Shown: positions 27,801-30,018 of the stretch, one piece after another
Numbering within the stretch: position 1 is the stretch's first letter
Layout of the letters: each line of letters starts with the position of its first letter
Assembly: GCA_964557575.1 (NCBI GenBank)
Contig: CAZLBC010000056.1
Coordinates: 1-30,024 of the forward strand
From: CAZLBC01 sp964557575
GTDB lineage: Bacteria > Planctomycetota > Phycisphaerae > SM23-33
Reading direction: 5' to 3'
DNA length: 30,024 nt
Program-made: the position numbers and the translations under genes
The notes under the pieces: model-generated
The model's input: only the letters and a program-made list of their open reading frames with translations
The model's database searches: none
What the model was told of the DNA's origin: nothing

Positions 27801-29419
27801 ATGCCGTCAGGACCGACTACGAATACGGCTCGTTCGTTGACGGGACCTACACCGCCACGCAGCAGACCGGGAAGACGGTGACCGACATTCAGACCGGCGA
27901 GGTGACGGAAGAAACACAATACGGTTACAACCTGCAGGGACGGATGTCGGATGTTGACATTGACTCCTATTCGGGAGGCGTGCTGACCAGGCGCGTCAGC
28001 GAGGAATACGTATACGACAATGCCGGAATGCGGGTACGGGCCACCGAAACGGTGGACGCCGATGGTGACGGCACGGTTGATTCGACGAAGGTGACCGAAT
28101 ATCTCAACGATCCCCGGAATCACACGGGATACGCACAGGCACTGGAGGAACGAGTAGTTCAAGACAGCGTTGAATCTATAAAGACATACACGATCGGCCA
28201 CGACGTCATCGCCCAGACATCGGCGGCTGATGCATACTTCCTCCTGGCCGACGGTCACGGCAGCACCCGCGCTCTGGTTGATGCCCTGGCGCAAGTCATG
28301 CAGCGGTATTCCTACGACGCATACGGGAACACGCTGGGCTTTGATCCCGTGAATGCGTTAACGTCCCTGCTGTATTCGGGAGAGACCTTCGATGCCGCGA
28401 CGGGGCTTCACTATTTGCGTGCACGGTTTTACGATCCGGCAACAGGCCGGTTCAATCGTCTTGATCCATTTTCAGGGTTTATATCAGATCCCGCCAGTCT
28501 GCATAAGTACGCGTACTGCATCGGAGATCCCATAAACGGTATTGATCCGTCGGGGCGTTTTACTCTTATCGAGACTCTGAAAACCTCGGCGATATTGGGG
28601 GTAATTTCCGGTACGGTAAATGTTGTTATCAGTGGTATGATTTCACCGCATAAATCGTGGGAAGACGTAGCGAAGAAGTTTATTATCGGGTATGGAAGCG
28701 GCGCACTTTTCGGGCTTTTTGCAGGTGGTGGAATTTGGTTGGGAATGGGGGGAACATTTCTTTCGGGTATGGGCCACAACGCTGCAACACAACTATGGCT
28801 TGAAGATGGGCCTTTTGATGCCATTGAAGCACTTCTTTCCGGTTTAGCAAGTGCGGGTATATTTGGCGGCGTTGCCGGCATTATGCGGACATTGAGCCCC
28901 ACAATAGCGAATGCAATAAATAATGCATTTTCAGGGAGCGGAGGTGGTGGGGTTCCTGCTGTAGTGTTAGCAGGCATGCACCGAACTGTGTCGGGTTCAG
29001 TCAGTACAAATGCAGCTGCAGCAGTACATGCGGCTTCTGAGGCTGCTGCTCAACTAAGTGGGGCATTAATTCCCAATATTGTTACACAGTTGTCTCATTC
29101 GCAGAGTGGGGGCGGTGGGTCGAGTCAGGGGGGTGCCCCAAAGAGAGGAGTCGGTGGAAAGGGATGGCGAGGCGACAAGAACTGGAGGGACGCGGTCAGG
29201 CGAGTTGATCGGGGAGGAGACGTACGTTCCAATCAACTCAACGGGGCCACACCGACGAAACAGGAGGCCGTAGACCTCATCAACGAAGCCGGCGGGACTG
29301 TCAAGCGCATCGACACTGCTGGGCACCCGCCTGGAGGACATAGCACACACACATATCCGCACATCAACTACGAGACGAAGGCTGGCTTAAAGGGCACGAT
29401 CGAGATTCAAGGACAGTAG
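9806..29419 (+). CDS. giant LEPR-XLL adhesin-like protein fused to an Rhs polymorphic toxin
   Basis: One open frame of 6,537 residues with a strong AAGGAG site and no stop or shift. Order: LEPRLML motif (46-52); Calx-beta-like (55-168); seven-repeat propeller (176-662); five tandem-95 repeats (669-1152); linker module (1153-1425); two Ig-like domains (1426-1613); vWA half one (1671-1720); PPC-like array (about 1800-3450); vWA half two (3506-3676); Ig-like array (about 3740-4750); Rhs N-terminal and YD repeats (4751-6140); Rhs core (6146-6250); variable tip (6252-6537). Known families suggest a cell-surface or secreted protein with adhesive stalk domains whose Rhs shell encloses a toxin. The LEPR motif is typical of large exported planctomycete proteins. 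The upstream exporter may or may not serve it. The small gene just downstream is the likely immunity partner. High GC falls visibly after about 24,170, where the Rhs part begins. Confidence 0.93.
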   Translation: MRLGSRGYKLLCRLYRSVLQNQRFSEALAAIPERLRKPPVSTVEQLEPRLMLDSTPLVSLSAIDPDADEEGPDQGIIRVQRDGATDTALTVNCDISGTACAADYEEPLDGTVLIPEGRLFTDIVVTPIDDSEPELAETLTLSLTPDSGYVIDASADTAGINIESDDAGVVPAGDTFPVNTTTKKQQQLTEIHGREAAMLPGGGFVIVWNSRDQDGSRWGVFGQVFDASGNKVGGEFQVNTYTSRSQYAPGVAADSEGNIVVTWTSAWGHNGNASVVCARRFDSEGNALGGEFRVSTGFRKVQMMSDVTFLDDGRFLIVWSGNDGADDCGVYGRLFDGDGTPLGGAFAVNRNRNGFQLSAGTAATADGGFVVTWTSYYGRNQFSGDVFARKFDSSGQAAGAEFRVNTTTRWSQQFSSVAAAPDGGFVIVWQCDSIDQWGSGIAARRFDAQAQPIGTELLVNTTTKLNQRYPSVAFGQGGGFVVSWSRSAGMPGPFYQDLGPVGGFHSAGKQRPNKRHNGNNPPAFNWPILFANNANAKGPFMWNPVYFDSYYARDDAYPWSYDSDVGWYGYGNNGYGGGYPGPWYGGPPGLRPPCWDVNGIAAQAFSADGVPVGEQFSVYDGCIPGIQTAPVVAGSSDSDYVIAWSGNGWEDPHGVYARLLTPVSFPQDNTAPVAEQDSYSLLEDQVLIVEETAGVLSNDSDPDGDALTAILVDGPSHGGLALNPDGSFTYTPDPHFHGTDSFTYRASDGDLASTVVSVDLVIQPVNDPPEATADAYAAVEDTTLTVDSASGVLSNDSDVDGDMLSAVLVDGPSHGTLELDPDGSFIYTPGANYNGTDSFTYKASDGDLQSTVVTAGIVIQPVNDAPDAAEDSYTAVEDTALTVDAASGILANDSDTEGDPLYAVLVNAPLHGDLALNPDGSFTYTPGENYSGADSFTYRASDGDLESGVTTVGLDIQPVNDAPEATADAYATLEDTPLEIDAASGVLANDTDIEGSPLSAILVDGPSRGTLELNPDGSFIYTPGADYNGTDSFTYKASDGDRESVITTVDLVIEAVEDAPEAVADTYTTTEDTVFMVDAALGVLANDIDADGDPLTADLAATPDHGNLVFSADGSFTYTPDIDFTGTDTFNYRAFDGAEYSPPVTVGLTVTGQSWNHLAEDSRFLTNASRLITTPADPGTMAVTFDNLVFDTTATGTVNDAFEIALVDEDGNSLLPIIAAGRDSFFNITEGRDPVLAEGVNYAAGRVVVDISGISPYTTAELIVRLVNNDGDTATAVDIGTNVAFGNETITDLGPAPQYPAAIGRDIDMVGLSDVTAMFDIDYGQTSFNEEVDILHVDLSLTRNGSFGVIHGPVLIGITGLSAPAVSLDGFDSIAADGTRYYDITHLVPGDGVIAGGDVLDRVPLQIANPENEQFTGQISVLAGVNQPPSIIGEPDGEVVLGNSFTFQFAAADIHGDPVAYSLLAAPDGMTMPDPENPGLVTWTPDAGDIGSHTYTIRAADPYGGVTDRTFSIRVTDPVPNRPPVISSTPEVDAQVNAAYRYQVTAADADGDDLLYAVQAGPGGDFAISADGLVTWTPGGDLVNQTVYVEISVSDGQRTAGQAYTIRVHPDPENSAPVIISEPDLVFALSGDGTPVGTVTPSQINLVLSDGEQSTIPVTYVIPDGGAGDRYTDIVLVVDESGSMETEHEWIGEMVLSLDTLLTAAGIGPNRYALVGFGGAYSEELSLTDGHSYALDFEIRVYDTDNRLILETSPARGDYLDFSYELPHDGLYTIEIVDQGGQSIQNDAFVLSDITDTYVEPAGLDTRLAGTIDPGGVYEYSFTASDGMTVFLDSRTGIDEGLRVEIRDPDGVRIFPTHPLAHQPVSDDYGPIMLPASGTYTLRVCGVDAASTGTFDIDLIDVDGSAAVISPTGATTLVENPSMAAYETDIYRLDVETGQRIVFGGITTTGTDVGYAVYDTSGRTLNDVYFKDGSGPDDYFNDEDGVLFASGTARHYYQVTGDGGPYYLILRNNGDAAADYTMPLHDPAALAPIALDTAVTGQVDTDGVGFHAFDGSFGENLIITVENSGSTSGSLCLYDPYGNNILAGTGADIPASGSLNTGYIELPHTGRYVLAVQSADPATPLPYELTVNRAAVETPLPFDVPVSGTIELDGDCDRYTFTLTDPTAIYVDSLTNTGNLRWSLDRYGETLVFRKPFNSDDGSWSPAQLAPGAYTLTVSGDAGIPYSIVVRDMSSAAPLAMNTSVTGALDSSRESDLYHFDVNAGDSFYFDSIYISDTYLAAEARIIDPYGNEIYADDAYRDGTAVTAGYAGTYTLVIEGCNTSDGVLSYEFMLRPLDLAPEPLTLDTAVSGTIDDALDYDAWEFTLAADTRVYLDTRTNDWYIMATLTGPAGTVFSGRRFNGEDYNNTTYRLPAGRYVLQVDGHDDYTGAYSLALLDLDRATPVTPGIGVAGELDPGTATDLYTFTAAAGESFCMQDLSTSHSYTHVRVVDPAGSVIYDAGLTTQGEPLTTRLAGTHTLMLEGSVTNDHVVSYGFLLHPLDLSPAPLTLGTAVSGAIDAPGDRDPYTFSVAAETPVYFDSLTDNGSVTWTLSGPAGATIDSRSMGYADSTLALQRLVPGDYTLVIDADAEYTGAYGFVLHDINDAAPLSAGVTVSDTLDPGSETRLYAFDAVAGDQVEITTAGSGAGWRLFGIYGEQVAGAALGEASGTISLLNTGTCRLLIEGDNGNTGTVPYDARVDITGNIPPAPTPGTPLTPGATVTGTIETAGDFDDYVFTLNETTLVHLDYLVNNSFFDWSLTGPEGEKTLGNVVRLVPGEYVLRVQGTGLITGTYSFRLNDLGDAPPLSTGTNVADVLDPGNETDLYAFAASAGDVFYYDSIDVERFAAYARFYDAFGNKIDETSSSYDKEFTVTAAGPCYLLYQGNDGNSSPVPYEFNLQAISPTTTPLTLGATTGGAIDAAGDYDEYTFTITDETWGYFDSLTYNASILWTLTGPAGELVGGRQFRSQDYGLPIQRLLPGDYTLTVDGAGSYSGSYSFRFHDLAQSPSLTPGATQSGALDPGNESLVYRFDADTGDRFYYDAISADRFKAYIRLFDSRGNEIGGGAADWSYDKTFEAGIAGPYYFLVEGQGGNGSPVPYAFSLNEIAATPAPLTLGATIGGTIDAAGDYDEYTFTITDETWGYFDSLTDDSQVTVQLTGPAGSLFGAGRTLDYRDCDQSSLISLSPGDYTLTVDGTGDHTGPYAFRLHDVARAAPLTSQVTVTGQLDPAGETDLYRLTADAGDLLNFDPAVSAEGVASAALYDPYGQRVYFDALEADSGYLRLPSTGTYTLLIGAPTDAATAVSYEFTPLYSEFTTTGIAIGDLVEDTVDFSRDMNTYSFSAVAGRTVILDGRIWDSEQIRYRFVYDGGVFCEGALHENSGRVFLRHDGEYQVVIDTPDDSTGDYSFRLIDTASLDEAVTGAAHDIGAANFSSAITYRFAGTAGQNIQVSLDPSVLLGTSLDLNANTDALTLFGGVEDGYQAIDYALNNLPFRADAAKNIVLITDEDRDCLADYLEYGEEWRLEYADVIDGLAGSDAILNTVVNASYASDDPSLTVLGVDPQNLAYAADGQGGYVTDTGGVYTTGAGTTKEDYLDLSWESGGASWDLSRLREGGDCALSFTAAFVDITAEQIAEQMPVTVIASDPTVQVENLTGPLAEIEPGQALDFDIRFTGDEVPARFDLMLVRADNHDIAYATIPVWMNTPYTYQVRAMDPDGDEITYELIGDTHGATIDPGTGLMTWVPPAEGDYAFTIRATDGNGGTSEQVRTIHAGPVDAANTDPRIAAVPPVDAWIDRPLTLQIEATDAEGDPLRYYFNQDPPAGMTIDADTGLIAWTPGPSQVGPVTVSVMVVDANGGTALLDIDVAVSDAVPENTRPEILTDAPETVEPGNRYDYLPDVIDADGDVITWKLNVGPAGMAVDPATGQVAWDPTAGQVGTHTVIISARDPFGGAITQAWDLAVTDGNDRPEIVSTPVTAVNFGESYTYQLQVSDPDPGDQFTFSLEHGPAGLSVDAAGMITGTPATSGVYTTRVRVTDAGGLWHTQVFDLHVVDTGPNAAPDITSLPRTSIQGGRTYFYAAAADDANADPLTFSLDADSLARGMTIDATGLMTWTTTIGDIADPPCPVTVTVDDGRGGIDSQQFDLSVTPRQVNTAPAITVPAHLDAKADVTYRLQLSAADAENDTVIWLLEDGPGGAAINPDTGLPVWTPTFDQAGEQVFTVTAADAYGASSTADFTILVRGANLPPQITSTPETIALAGAAYTYDLEAVDLDDNAANLVYTLDAASIGRGMTIDPDTGLVSWIPATLGTFAVTATVDDAGGIPAVQTYDLVVTDDPAAVNKAPVITSAPRTLAATGQDYEYQVTADDPDGGCPVFSRTVDPALETAILIDPATGLLTGDSVDVAGTHEVTVIATDGFGATARQVFTLDVRDGNILPAIDSTPPATVRQGLEYRYDVIAADGDGDSLTFSLDADSLARGMTIDDMGRIRWQTSADDTGLYPVAVTVTDAYGGSRAQTWSVSVREDAESPNISLQGPRDLQVGDTAAFFVAAVDNVGIETLTLTVDGASLTIGDDGYASLDMAAAGQFAVVAVAADAAGNTAELRYLLEVTDPQMVNPPVLEFVTPVADGTVTAPVDVIGSVTDDGTVEWTLSIAPRGSGDFEEIGAGTAAVVDGVLGQIDPTLLANGQYTLRLVASDGTYEVSSERDILVDGNLKLGNFRMSFEDLSIPVGGIPISITRTYDSLDSHENGDFGYGWNMDQSNVGINTNVEESDLSDYGIENPYSDDTNVYVNTPDGDILTFKCRLVPIEPGSAISGQFSKKLLAETKIGRLEFVSSKNSNIKLELSEEIILQKRGGRLYFPETEIPFNPASLFHPVDYVLQTPNGLEYNIDSATGELKHIINSSGNTLYLTNDAVIAIDPDGNIVEQVDFVRDQRGRITAIKDPDNRTIRYTYDANGDLIMVTNRKGNSVEMQYNAPKAHYLTDIINENGVTTMHVDFDPVTGRVSGISDAAGNTAPFDYTFNTADGQYVTRAEDAYGIVTESVYDSHGNLMRLIEHHQQEPDAENPVPPEDLRYSLTIYDYDSDDHLLSMSQTCEVTQQHLNDASKTRYDYIPDNLIVTITMVYDESGNMVEASDQYDNSIYYTYDSNNLLITETDTFGNTTEYSYDPNSKRPTRVIDNSGNVKEIDYYQGLVSSKTLQSPGEDPFTIVSAEYNDENRASRVTDSWGVTSFYEYDANGNQTLAYSHWTGFNNEGSLAEKTLVSRYDYDEEGRPTSLREYTIEGHLTFVEAADLELYSPTSTLTFEYDSAGRRIRQIDTHGSVTEIHYDTRNNVVESRSESRDEAGFQLMVVIRNVFDDNGRKIATTDPFLVNPADDSIVTPAQDLRTMYYVYDNRGRIIRTEYREGMVVDIVEDPQQPGNFTSSIASMGTVLSTTETTHNDLGLTETYLSITGARTIYNYDDYGRLVSTTDDLDGDLDTTGDQQTVYSTVYDEYGRVSQSVVDEDGDPVTTGDQRITTYFHDQLNRQNRTVYANGSSTEIIYDTKGRVQTEIDQMGLETHYEYDALGQLTAVILPAVEHPDSTTGLVHPRYEYEYDDYGNHTVTRDNIFQVNPEDETTIDRSSARETLFTYDHAGRMLTRTLPEGQVEQYVYNDLGQTVMYMDFEGRVAAYEYDNNPGGYGQLTSEQYWADETAYNASPLSPEQTVTYEYEPYGNITTVTGNLYGITTYDYNAEQQMTRIDTPQGVINYEYEPATGYLETVWTGTDSLNPRTATEYGYDTLGRLETVTQTHREGAALPDPEITAYHYDPVGNIDYTTLPNGVITDYVYNDINRLDFMAHYAPEDGTGDPNDYRDNEVIASYDYQLRPDGLRTGVIETDDQGRVTNISWSYDNLGRLIQESYDSFDNGLDFVSRYEYDLVGNRTGKFTDNDADTEWDEVVAYTYDNNDRLLTEIKTREGIDAVRTDYEYGSFVDGTYTATQQTGKTVTDIQTGEVTEETQYGYNLQGRMSDVDIDSYSGGVLTRRVSEEYVYDNAGMRVRATETVDADGDGTVDSTKVTEYLNDPRNHTGYAQALEERVVQDSVESIKTYTIGHDVIAQTSAADAYFLLADGHGSTRALVDALAQVMQRYSYDAYGNTLGFDPVNALTSLLYSGETFDAATGLHYLRARFYDPATGRFNRLDPFSGFISDPASLHKYAYCIGDPINGIDPSGRFTLIETLKTSAILGVISGTVNVVISGMISPHKSWEDVAKKFIIGYGSGALFGLFAGGGIWLGMGGTFLSGMGHNAATQLWLEDGPFDAIEALLSGLASAGIFGGVAGIMRTLSPTIANAINNAFSGSGGGGVPAVVLAGMHRTVSGSVSTNAAAAVHAASEAAAQLSGALIPNIVTQLSHSQSGGGGSSQGGAPKRGVGGKGWRGDKNWRDAVRRVDRGGDVRSNQLNGATPTKQEAVDLINEAGGTVKRIDTAGHPPGGHSTHTYPHINYETKAGLKGTIEIQGQ
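9941..9967 (+). other. LEPR-XLL type N-terminal motif
   Basis: VEQLEPRLMLDS (motif L46-L52) after a basic 40-residue leader. NCBI names proteins with this motif 'LEPR-XLL domain-containing'; they are mostly very large planctomycete exported proteins, and the motif stands where a signal peptide would be expected. No classical hydrophobic signal peptide precedes it. Family assignment is from memory of the motif. Confidence 0.8.
9968..10309 (+). other. Calx-beta-like domain
   Basis: Residues about 55-168. The run GIIRVQRDGATDTALTV, DYEEPLDGTVLIPEG and ELAETLTLSLTPDSGY shows the usual order of Calx-beta strands, with the E-x-L-x-L-T-L end. These domains often bind calcium in surface proteins. 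Confidence 0.6.
10331..11791 (+). repeat. seven tandem propeller-like repeats
   Basis: Residues 176-662. Repeats begin at 10331, 10511, 10679, 10841, 11009, 11174 and 11651, each opening F-x-V-N-T-x-T, then D/G-G-G-F-V-I-V-W in the middle and V-F/Y-A-R-x-F-D-x-x-G closing. Unit length is 47-60 residues except the sixth (159), which carries an insertion. Seven units of this size, each with four likely strands, are what a seven-bladed beta-propeller needs. Function unknown; propellers usually bind ligands or partners. Confidence 0.65.
11273..11590 (+). other. Gly/Tyr/Pro-rich insertion in propeller repeat 6
   Basis: About 106 residues (490-595) interrupt the sixth repeat. The segment is rich in Gly, Tyr, Trp, Pro and Asn (for example YGYGNNGYGGGYPGPWYGG) and has low predicted order. 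The repeat resumes at VNGIAAQAF. Confidence 0.7.
11810..13260 (+). repeat. five tandem-95 (VCBS/cadherin-like) repeats, 97 residues each
   Basis: Repeats start at 11810, 12101, 12392, 12683 and 12974, the first four exactly 291 bases long. Each reads N-D-A-P-E-A, Y-x-x-x-E-D-T, GVLxNDxDxxGDPL, GTLxLNPDGSFxYTP and GTDSFTYxASDGD, the recognised tandem-95 pattern of extracellular stalk domains. Repeats 2 and 4 are nearly identical in DNA over about 125 bases. Confidence 0.9.
13264..14080 (+). other. extracellular linker module
   Basis: Residues about 1153-1425. Contains LVFDTTATGTVNDAFEIAL and LVDEDGNSLLPIIAAGRDSF, then VDISGISPYTTAELIVRL, then a second beta-rich part. This arrangement recurs in large planctomycete surface proteins between Ig-like stalks, as far as I recall. 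No named domain is claimed. Confidence 0.45.
14081..14644 (+). repeat. two Ig-like (putative cadherin/He_PIG) domains
   Basis: Residues 1426-1613. Units start at 14081 and 14366 and show the N-x-P-P-x-I, Y-x-Y-x-V-x-A-x-D-x-D-G-D and G-x-V-T-W-T-P signatures of He_PIG-type stalk domains. Confidence 0.75.
14816..14965 (+). other. first half of a vWA domain
   Basis: Residues 1671-1720. DIVLVVDESGSM holds the MIDAS DxSxS motif (D1679, S1681, S1683); the helix EWIGEMVLSLDTLLTAAGI and strand NRYALVGFGG follow. The rest of the domain is missing here and reappears about 1,790 residues later. Confidence 0.8.
15209..20200 (+). repeat. array of PPC-like domains, mainly alternating A-B pairs
   Basis: About sixteen pre-peptidase C-terminal type beta-sandwich units between residues 1802 and 3460. 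From 16220 two types alternate. A units open PLTLGTAVSGTIDxxGDxDxYTFTL, continue YFDSLT and end LxPGDYTLTVDGxGxYTG; they begin at 16220, 16832, 17444, 18065, 18644 and 19259. B units open PLTPGxxVxGxLDPGxETDLYxF, continue AGDxFYYDSI and end LLIEGxxGNxxxVPYEF; they begin at 16517, 17135, 17747, 18338, 18947 and 19568. Pair period is about 580-620 bases. The A units at 18644 and 19259 are almost identical over 110 bases, so pairs were added by recent tandem duplication. The segment sits inside the vWA domain. Confidence 0.8.
20321..20831 (+). other. second half of the split vWA domain
   Basis: Residues 3506-3676. LTLFGGVEDGYQAIDYAL gives the loop and helix that should follow the strand left open at 14965. 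NIVLITDEDRD (3539-3549) is the next central strand with its conserved Asp, and GGASWDLSRLREGG (from 3641) with SFTAAFVDIT closes the domain. The usual second MIDAS Thr is not evident in GGVEDGY, so metal binding may be altered. Confidence 0.75.
21031..24055 (+). repeat. array of about eleven Ig-like stalk domains
   Basis: Residues about 3743-4750. Units of 88-95 residues open N-x-x-P-x-I and carry Y-x-Y-x-L-x-A-x-D and G-M-T-I-D-x-x-T-G-L-x-x-W-T-P, the He_PIG/cadherin-like pattern. The last two units, from about 23,500, are more divergent (VGDTAAFFVAAVDN; PVDVIGSVTDDGTVEWTLS) and are of the kind often found just before Rhs modules. Such arrays hold a distal domain away from the cell. Confidence 0.8.
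24056..28228 (+). repeat. Rhs N-terminal region and YD-repeat shell
   Basis: Residues 4751-6141. Opens with GNFRMSFEDLSIPVGG and ISITRTYDS, typical of the start of Rhs shells, then more than twenty YD repeats of the form Y-x-Y-D-x-x-G-x, for example YTYDANGDL, YEYDANGNQ, YDYDEEGRP and YEYDALGQL. By homology with Rhs and TcC proteins this part should wrap into a hollow beta cage that encloses the C-terminal tip. The DNA is clearly less GC rich than the upstream stalk. Confidence 0.9.
26966..27132 (+). repeat. 167-bp direct repeat, copy 1 (in the giant gene)
   Basis: Encodes QLTSEQYWADETAYNASPLS and the rest of one YD-repeat stretch. It is the parent-like copy of the fragment at 29808-29974, 2.8 kb downstream in the same orientation; recombination between them would delete the core, toxin tip and immunity gene. 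Confidence 0.9.
28229..28559 (+). other. Rhs core domain with self-cleavage-type end
   Basis: DGHGSTRALVD, then YSYDAYGNTLG, then GLHYLRARFYDPATGRFNRL and the closing YAYCIGDPINGIDPSG (D6247-G6250). This is the conserved Rhs-associated core; in studied Rhs proteins cleavage occurs near its final DPxG element and frees the toxin tip. Confidence 0.92.
28560..29419 (+). other. variable Rhs tip: hydrophobic pretoxin region and putative nuclease toxin
   Basis: Residues 6252-6537. First come three glycine-rich hydrophobic stretches (SAILGVISGTVNVVISG; FIIGYGSGALFGLFAGGG; AIEALLSGLASAGIFGG) that could pass through or perturb a target membrane. A flexible SGGGGSSQGG linker leads to a basic 92-residue domain from about 6446. 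Its end, HPPGGHSTHTYPHINY, offers four His (6507, 6512, 6515, 6519), plus Thr and Tyr, a set common in metal-free RNase toxins. It reminds me of polymorphic toxin families such as Ntox24, from memory and unverified. The DNA of the hydrophobic part is AT-richer than either side. Confidence 0.6.
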
Positions 29420-29424
29420 AGGCG

Positions 29425-29796
29425 ATGACCAACGGTGAACAGACAAGAAAGGACAGAATCGAGGGCCAGGCGGTCGCTGCGTGGCGCCAGGCGGGATCAT
29501 CTCTAGCCATCCGCGTCGAGGCGCCCTTCACGTTCCGGGTTGACGCATGTGACCGCCGCTGCGTCGCGTATCTGCCGGACTTCGGAGGTCCCAACGGCAT
29601 CTTGTTGGTCGCGACAGTCCCTCCGGTGTTTGAGACAGATCCGGCATTCGATTCGGCCGCGCACGACGCCGGTTACTACGTCTCCTACATCAATATTGAG
29701 GAGTACGCAGACTTCTCGGAAGAGTCCTTCAAAGAAGCGCTATGCGATTGGGGCTTCTTTGGCTCCGAGGCGAGGAAGCCTGACTGGCTGGAGTGA
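29425..29796 (+). CDS. candidate immunity protein for the Rhs toxin
   Basis: A 123-residue acidic protein that starts five bases after the toxin stop, with GAGG just before the ATG. It has a helical start (KDRIEGQAVAAWRQAG), then strands (FTFRVD, CVAYLPDF, GILLVATV) and a strongly acidic second half (NIEEYADFSEESFKEAL) ending KPDWLE. No signal peptide or membrane segment is present, so it should stay in the cytoplasm, where an immunity protein must act against an incoming or self-made nuclease. I do not recognise the family. The call rests on position directly after a polymorphic toxin, small size and charge opposite to the basic toxin. Its stop TGA overlaps the ATG of the orphan Rhs fragment (TGATG). 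Confidence 0.65.
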   Translation: MTNGEQTRKDRIEGQAVAAWRQAGSSLAIRVEAPFTFRVDACDRRCVAYLPDFGGPNGILLVATVPPVFETDPAFDSAAHDAGYYVSYINIEEYADFSEESFKEALCDWGFFGSEARKPDWLE

Positions 29797-29807
29797 TGGC
29801 CGCCGTC

Positions 29808-29974
29808 CAGTTGACATCCGAGCAATACTGGGCCGATGAAACCGCATACAATGCCTCACCGTTATCGCCGGGGCAAACAGTATCATACGAATACGACCCT
29901 TACGGCAACATCACAACGGTTACGGATGACCTGTACGGTATAACCACGTACGACTACAATGCCGAACAGCAGAT
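29808..29974 (+). repeat. 167-bp direct repeat, copy 2 (orphan)
   Basis: Same length and frame as 26966-27132 with about 16 substitutions, most of them silent, so this copy came from a translated Rhs allele and is not a recent tandem copy or a simple assembly duplicate. Confidence 0.9.
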
Positions 29975-29983
29975 AATAGATAT

Positions 29984-30018
29984 GGTTTTTCCAGTCGCAA
30001 GAGCCGACTGGAAAAACC
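29984..30018. repeat. perfect 14-bp inverted repeat at the window end
   Basis: GGTTTTTCCAGTCG (29984-29997) and CGACTGGAAAAACC (30005-30018) with a seven-base loop. It begins ten bases after the Rhs similarity ends. It lacks a T run after the stem, so it is not a standard terminator for the plus strand. It could be an element end, a recombination site, or an artefact of a sequence end. Confidence 0.8.

Noticed and set aside
26966..29974. The 167-bp duplication as a plain assembly error
   Set aside because: The copies differ at about 16 positions, mostly silent, which an assembly duplicate would not show; an artefact at the very end of the window is still possible for the hairpin.
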